Assembly (NCBI GenBank): GCA_944989445.1
Contig: CALYLW010001076.1
Coordinates: forward strand, 20,021-84,020
Length of the DNA stretch: 64,000 bases
Direction of reading: 5' to 3'
Source: Ampullaceana balthica
Lineage: Eukaryota; Mollusca; Gastropoda; Lymnaeidae
Both the position numbers and the translations under genes were made by a program. Each line of letters starts with the position of its first letter. Within the stretch, counting starts at the first letter, position 1. Of this stretch, positions 59,585-64,000 are shown piece after piece. The notes beneath the pieces are model-generated. The model searched no databases. It saw nothing but the letters and a program-made list of their open reading frames with translations, and was not told the origin of the DNA.

Positions 59585-60310
59585 TAGGGCAGTTAACGAT
59601 TAATTTAAATTTAATCGTTAACTTTTGAAAAATTAACTATTAATAGTTAACTTCATTAAAGCCAAAAATTAAAATTTATGATGTCATAAGTAACACTTAT
59701 TAAATGTTCTTGTTGAAAATCTGAATAACACTTGAATGTCTCCTTTATATGTCATCTTTTAACCAACAACGCAAAAAGACAAGTGTGTTGACATTATTTG
59801 GTTCAAGTGATGAGCGAGTCTAATTGACAATATAACCAGCCGAGCTGAATAATCATTCACATGGAACTGAGGTAACTGGTATGCACAAAACGGTCTTGGC
59901 AAGGAATGACATTATCGGATATCGGTGTTCATTAAGTTTCCACCATTGTAGAGGGTTAATGGATTCAGGAACTTTCATCTCCATTTTGTAACACAGTAAT
60001 TCACCAGAAGAGCTGTCGTCATTTTCTGTCTCTGAGTTAGTCTCCATTACTGCTATTAGCATAATAACCATGATAGGCAAACTTTATCAACATTTTGAAC
60101 ATTCCTATCAATCTATAGTTTAAAACCAAAATGTTTGTGTAATCGTCAGGAAATTTATTATTTATTGGTCACTATTTTTTATTTTGTTTTATTACTTTTT
60201 GACTTCCAATAATGTGTAAGTGATGGGTCGATTAATCATTAAAAATAATTTAATCGTTAAAATTTTTAAACAAGTAATTGAGAAATTAATCCTTAATTTC
60301 CACAGCCCTA
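59585..60310 (-). mobile_element. hAT element fragment with decayed transposase (right of exon 3)
   Basis: Ends TAGGGCAGTTAACGATTAAT and TTTCCACAGCCCTA; flanks AATAAAAC and AATAAAAG match 7 of 8. The minus strand at about 60,080-59,740 reads [20 protein letters not shown] then [15 protein letters not shown], a stop, LFSSAGYIVN, a stop, TRSSLEPNNVN: the hAT C-terminal dimerisation region. The first stop (TGA at 59,853-59,855) is where copy 57,512 has CGA (Arg). Confidence 0.9.
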
Positions 60311-60348
60311 AATAAAAGCAATTTGAAAATCATTCTTTCATCCTCCAG

Positions 60349-60630
60349 GTGTGGGCATATTAATTCTTGGTATTGGCTCGTTTGTCTTTGCCCTGCCACA
60401 TTTCATCTCAGCCTCATACACAGTGGAAAATGCCAAGGAAATATTCTGTAGAGTGGGATCCAACAGCTCCACCACTTGTGCTACTAAGCAATCGTCGGGT
60501 CTTTCCAACTACAAGTACTTTTTCTTCTTGGGCCAAGGTCTGCATGGTGCCGGGGCCACAGCCCTCTACACCCTGGGGGTCACCTACCTGGATGAGAATG
60601 TACCACAGAGGGTCTCCTCATTTTATAATG
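60349..60630 (+). CDS. SLCO/OATP exon 4 (TM3-TM4)
   Basis: Acceptor CCTCCAG, donor AATG|GTCAGT, phase 1 to 1. TM3 [18 protein letters not shown]; extracellular loop with two Cys and an N-glycosylation site (NSST); TM4 [20 protein letters not shown] and then VTYLDENVP, a conserved OATP motif. Confidence 0.96.
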
Positions 60631-61331
60631 GTCAGTGGTTAACTTCACTTCAGACCAGTGGGTTCCAAATTGTAATTTTCTGTGCTTTAAGGGCTTTGTG
60701 GTGGGCATTTGTCAGTGACCTCATGGCTGTTTGAGTACTAATTAAAACATTAATTTGTAAGACTAAAAGTGTCCCCCTTAATAAAAAAAATTTCTATTAA
60801 AGTTATCAGAGTAAAAAAGTTTTGAACCACTGCTCTACAGCCAGAGATTCAAAATGATCTTCATGGCTCAATAAGTTAATTATCCATCAAAAATGTATAA
60901 TTTGTTTAAATGTATGTAGGCAAGCCAGGTGGTTAGTTGTGGTTTGGTCAATGCAGCCTTAGATATTTACAGTTGCATAATAAGATGTACTCAGTTACAT
61001 GCATTGTAGTTACAAAATGATTAGATAGACAGGTGAAAACTCTAAGGAATAATATTTCTTGCTACAAGCTGACTTAATCAATTCAAAATAATGGGGCCAA
61101 ATTTTTACTTACATACTTGATTGGACACACAAGGGAACAATTACGTCAGTGACTAAGTTATACCATAGCTTGAAACTTACCCACAGGCACTCGCAGCTAC
61201 CAAAGGAATAATTGAAGAGTTTGTTATCTTATGACAATTAATAGACAATTAATAAATAAATTGATCTAAAATTCTAAATATTTTAAAAAATAGAGGATAA
61301 TGTCTTAATGACAAGAAACATTTTTTTTCAG

Positions 61332-61431
61332 GTATATTTTACACTGGAGCTATTATAGGGCCAGCTGCTGGCTACATGGTGGGTGCCAAGTTCCTCAATA
61401 TATACACAGAGATATCTGTAGACCCAGCTAG
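61332..61431 (+). CDS. SLCO/OATP exon 5 (TM5)
   Basis: Acceptor TTTTTTTTCAG, donor CTAG|GTACAG, phase 1 to 2. Encodes [20 protein letters not shown] and then [14 protein letters not shown]-x-x-x-I-x-GPA-GY is the family signature for TM5. Confidence 0.95.
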
Positions 61432-61575
61432 GTACAGTTATCTTATTTGCCTTATCAGTTTAATATACTCAAAAGTTCCCTAACTTGTTCATTTTGAAAT
61501 ATCTAATTTATTTGGTACACCTAACTGATTTAAGTCATGTTTTCAGACATCCACTCACAAAATGTATCCCTACAG

Positions 61576-61697
61576 TTTAGGTTTGGACCCAAGCAATCCA
61601 AAATGGGTCGGGGCTTGGTGGATTGGCTTCCTTATAAGCGGAGTGTTTGGTGTCCTCCTGTCCCTGCCACTGCTTGCCTTCCCGTCAACACTCCCAG
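61576..61697 (+). CDS. SLCO/OATP exon 6 (superfamily signature, TM6)
   Basis: The acceptor is CTACAG at 61,570-61,575; the nearer TTTTCAG at 61,541-61,547 would create an immediate stop (frame reads ...T V *), so it is rejected. Encodes LGLDPSNPKWVGAWWIGFLI, which contains the OATP signature W-V-GAWW-x-GFL, then TM6 and FPSTLPG. Donor CCCAG|GTAAGT, phase 2 to 1. Confidence 0.95.
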
Positions 61698-62202
61698 GTA
61701 AGTCAGCCCTCTGTACACATGATAACTTGACACTGTTCGTTCAGTGTTTCCCAATTCTCAATGATATCATTTTTTAAATACAATCAGTAACTTGTCATTG
61801 TTGAGTCCTGTCTTAGGACAAAATTTTGACAAATAAATCTAGATTGAGGGGAGTGTACCATCGAGGGGATTTTGTCAATCCCACACTTTCTCCTTTAACT
61901 CTTGTCGCTAATCAACCAGATTCTTTTTTCAATGTACATCATAATTTTTTTATATGGTAGTTTAAAATGATTATGTACAATTTTAACATTTTCTAATCAT
62001 TTGGATCAATAAGAAGATATTTTGAATTGAAAAAATTAAAATTGCTTTGGTTAAAAAAATTTTTTTTTGCATAATTTACTGTTTACACATATTAAAGCTA
62101 CATTTTTAAAATCCTGCACAGGTATCTTGTCAAAAATTGTATAAATTTATGTCTTTTATATTCATGCATAATTTGAACTTGTCTTATCTTATATTTTGGC
62201 AG

Positions 62203-62364
62203 GATCTCAAAAATATGCTGCTGAGCGGGGGAGAGAAGCTCAAGTTATGAAGAAAGAGGACAAGACTGGGCAGAAGCTGGGGCTGAGGGACATCTTGCTC
62301 TCTGTTAAATTATTGCTCACAAACATTCCTTTCATGTTCATCAATTTGGCCGCTGCTGCAGATG
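62203..62364 (+). CDS. SLCO/OATP exon 7 (central cytosolic loop, TM7 start)
   Basis: Acceptor TTTTGGCAG, donor GATG|GTAGGT, phase 1 to 1. A K/E/R-rich loop (YAAERGREAQVMKKEDKTGQ) is followed by LRDILLSVKLLLTNIPFMFI, typical of the OATP central loop and TM7 entry. Confidence 0.95.
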
Positions 62365-62429
62365 GTAGGTGACATTGTTACAGTATCCCAAGGTACTGCA
62401 ATGATATTTATACAACCCATGTACTAAAG

Positions 62430-62611
62430 CAGTGCTTCTCAAACTTTTTAGTATGGACGGACCGGCAGGAATTTTTTCCATTGCACCAGGGACCGGTGCA
62501 TTGTTTTCCCTGCCTTGACAATTTTGTCTGTCCTTTTTTGAGAACATCTGCGGACCGGCATCTGATGGCCCACGGACCGGCACCGGCGGACCACCAGTTT
62601 GAGAAGCACTG
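62430..62611 (-). mobile_element. hAT MITE, CAGTGCTTCTCAAA family, 8-bp TSD TACTAAAG
   Basis: CAGTGCTTCTCAAACTTTTT to TTTGAGAAGCACTG, 182 bp, with TACTAAAG exact on both sides (62,422-62,429 and 62,612-62,619). Opposite orientation to the copy at 30,513. It lies in SLCO intron 7. Confidence 0.95.
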
Positions 62612-62899
62612 TACTAAAGGACAATTATAATGCACTATACACCACATGCACTAAATGTCTGCTAAAATGTTATGTATTCCACATTCCCTAAAGGAACGTT
62701 ACAATGTTTTATTTGCCAGATGTACTAAAACACTGCTACAATGTAGTATATACCACATGTACAGAAAGACTTCTACAATGCACTAACAGACTGCAACAAT
62801 GTTTATATAAAATATGTACAAAAGGATTGTTACATAGTTCAATACAGCATACATATCAATGTTAAAACTTTCTAACCTCCAATATTACATCCTTGCCAG

Positions 62900-62989
62900 G
62901 AGTTCTTGTGGCAGGTTTCTCTACATTCATGCCTAAATTTATTGAGTACCAGTTTGGCGTGTCTGCGGGAACAGCTGCGTTGTATGTTG
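62900..62989 (+). CDS. SLCO/OATP exon 8 (TM7-TM8)
   Basis: Acceptor CTTGCCAG, donor GTTG|GTAAGT, phase 1 to 1. Encodes GVLVAGFSTFMPKFIEYQFG and then VSAGTAALYVG. F-x-x-F-x-PKF-E-QFG-x-x-x-x-A is strongly OATP-like. Confidence 0.96.
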
Positions 62990-63379
62990 GTAAGTTGAAG
63001 TCTAAATATTTTCAGTGAGTGTGATTAGTGGTTCTCACAGATCTGGAATACATACCCTAAAGTTACTCCCCCAATTTATGAATATTAAAATATGCTTCAT
63101 AAATGTTAAAAGGCAATTTTATTTGAATTTACTCAATGTTTTGGAAAGATTATAATTTTTATTTTTTTATTGTATATTCTTGGATTCTTCTTAAATAGAT
63201 TGCAAAACAAAAATGTTTAAACAAGTTTAAAAAGTGTTGTAAATAATTTTGACCAATTTTTTCATTCACACCACAAAACAGTTTGGTTTGGTAAAAAATG
63301 TATATAATATAATTATTACAATAAAACTACATCCCATTGTGAAAACAATATTGAGTCTGTTTGATCATTATTTTCTCAG

Positions 63380-63584
63380 GTTTAGCAGTGGTTCCTGCTG
63401 GCGGTGGGGCCACCTTTGCTGGGGGATTTCTAGTTCGGTGTTTCAACCTAAAGGTGCGTGGCATCTTGCGCCTCTGTGTGGTGGCCTCTTTTGTTTTATG
63501 CGGCCTTGCCTTTTCCCTGCTCATGGAGTGTGATACCTCTCCGTTTGCCGGAGTCACCTTGAATTACGGACAGACTGATGTCAA
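63380..63584 (+). CDS. SLCO/OATP exon 9 (TM8-TM9)
   Basis: Acceptor TTTTCTCAG, donor TCAA|GTAGGT, phase 1 to 2. Encodes GLAVVPAGGGATFAGGFLVR, then the conserved R-rich intracellular turn and CVVASFVLCGLAFSLLMECD, then PFAGVTLNYGQTDVK. It stops just before the large cysteine-rich extracellular loop, whose exons lie beyond the window. Confidence 0.95.
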
Positions 63585-63788
63585 GTAGGTTATTAAATAT
63601 AATGTGATATCAACCATAAATATTTATGATTTTAATGTAACTGGACTGGTTCCATACATACAATCAAACATTATATATCCAGCAGTTTGTGTTATGCACT
63701 TAGCAGTATAAAGTTTCATCCTGTTTTCAGTTAAGTTGATTTATGATGTCTGGGTATTCCTGCAATAATGATTGTTTATATTTTGCAG

Positions 63789-63806
63789 GGCTTCCAGATT
63801 GTACAA
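63789..63806 (+). CDS. Candidate 18-base micro-exon of the SLCO gene
   Basis: ATTTTGCAG precedes GGCTTCCAGATTGTACAA, followed by GTTAGT. Phase 2 fits exon 9 and would add KASRLY, then continue in phase 2. If not spliced out, the frame ends at TAA about ten codons on, giving a truncated alternative end. Only sequence rules support it. Confidence 0.25.
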
Positions 63807-63879
63807 GTTAGTATCTGTTAGAGTTTAACCCCTGCCACGGGATAAAACTATTTAAAAAAAGCTTGTTTTGTCGTAAACA

Positions 63880-64000
63880 TGAGCTGTAGAGATACTGTAG
63901 TAATTAACCATGCACCGTTGGAATATGACATTAGTTATTGTCCATGTACTGTAGGGTAATATCATTAGTTACTCCCATGCACTGTAGGGATATTGGCTTT
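63880..64000 (+). repeat. Start of a degenerate tandem repeat (CATGCACTGTAGGGATA)
   Basis: TGTAGAGATACTGTAGTAAT, CATGTACTGTAGGGTAAT and CATGCACTGTAGGGATATTG recur about every 45-50 bases and run off the window. Confidence 0.6.

Noticed and set aside
61541..61575. TTTTCAG at 61,541-61,547 as the acceptor of SLCO exon 6
   Set aside because: Its use reads into a TAG within 12 codons. The acceptor at 61,570-61,575 keeps frame and yields the OATP signature directly.

Overview
This is an intron-rich, AT-rich, repeat-packed animal nuclear window. Spliced genes with GT/AG introns, hAT, Helitron, pogo-like and L2/CR1-like elements, and many minisatellites exclude a prokaryote. The transposon mix and the organic-anion-transporter (OATP) sequence fit a lophotrochozoan such as a gastropod mollusc, but species is inference only.

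Layout. 1-2,950: an uncharacterised DDE/RNase H-like, transposase-derived gene, entered through a 3' splice site at 456 and broken by one frameshift near 903-915. 3,079-4,480: a decayed pogo/Tigger-like transposon. 4,600-9,950: nested MITEs, L2-like fragments, a Helitron end and hAT MITEs. 10,000-30,740: essentially gene-free, filled with unrelated tandem arrays, including a 4.5 kb array of a 27-bp unit at 22,684-27,230, plus dispersed MITEs. 30,981-64,000: the 5' part of one OATP/SLCO transporter gene on the plus strand. I place nine exons (30,981-31,551; 49,482-50,116; 58,589-58,760; 60,349-60,630; 61,332-61,431; 61,576-61,697; 62,203-62,364; 62,900-62,989; 63,380-63,584). All junctions keep frame and give about 780 codons before the window ends in the transporter core.

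The SLCO model is unusual. Exon 1 and the first half of exon 2 would add about 300 low-complexity residues to the cytosolic N terminus if translation starts at 30,981. A start at 49,826 would give a normal-length N terminus. Intron 1 (17.9 kb) is roughly 40% minisatellite, including a 3.5 kb 29-bp array and one satellite family present as two arrays in opposite orientation just upstream of exon 2. Exon 3 is bracketed by two inverted copies of the same hAT element.

Mobile DNA is the best-supported part of the annotation. Many hAT-type insertions still show matching or nearly matching 8-bp target duplications, so their ends can be called to the base. I found no CRISPR array, operon, rRNA or intact tRNA. 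One tRNA-Val-like sequence is split by a hAT insertion. No clear novel multi-gene system is visible; the strongest leads are the DDE-like gene, the SLCO N-terminal extension, the inverted arrays and inverted hAT copies in the SLCO introns, and the two large higher-order minisatellites.
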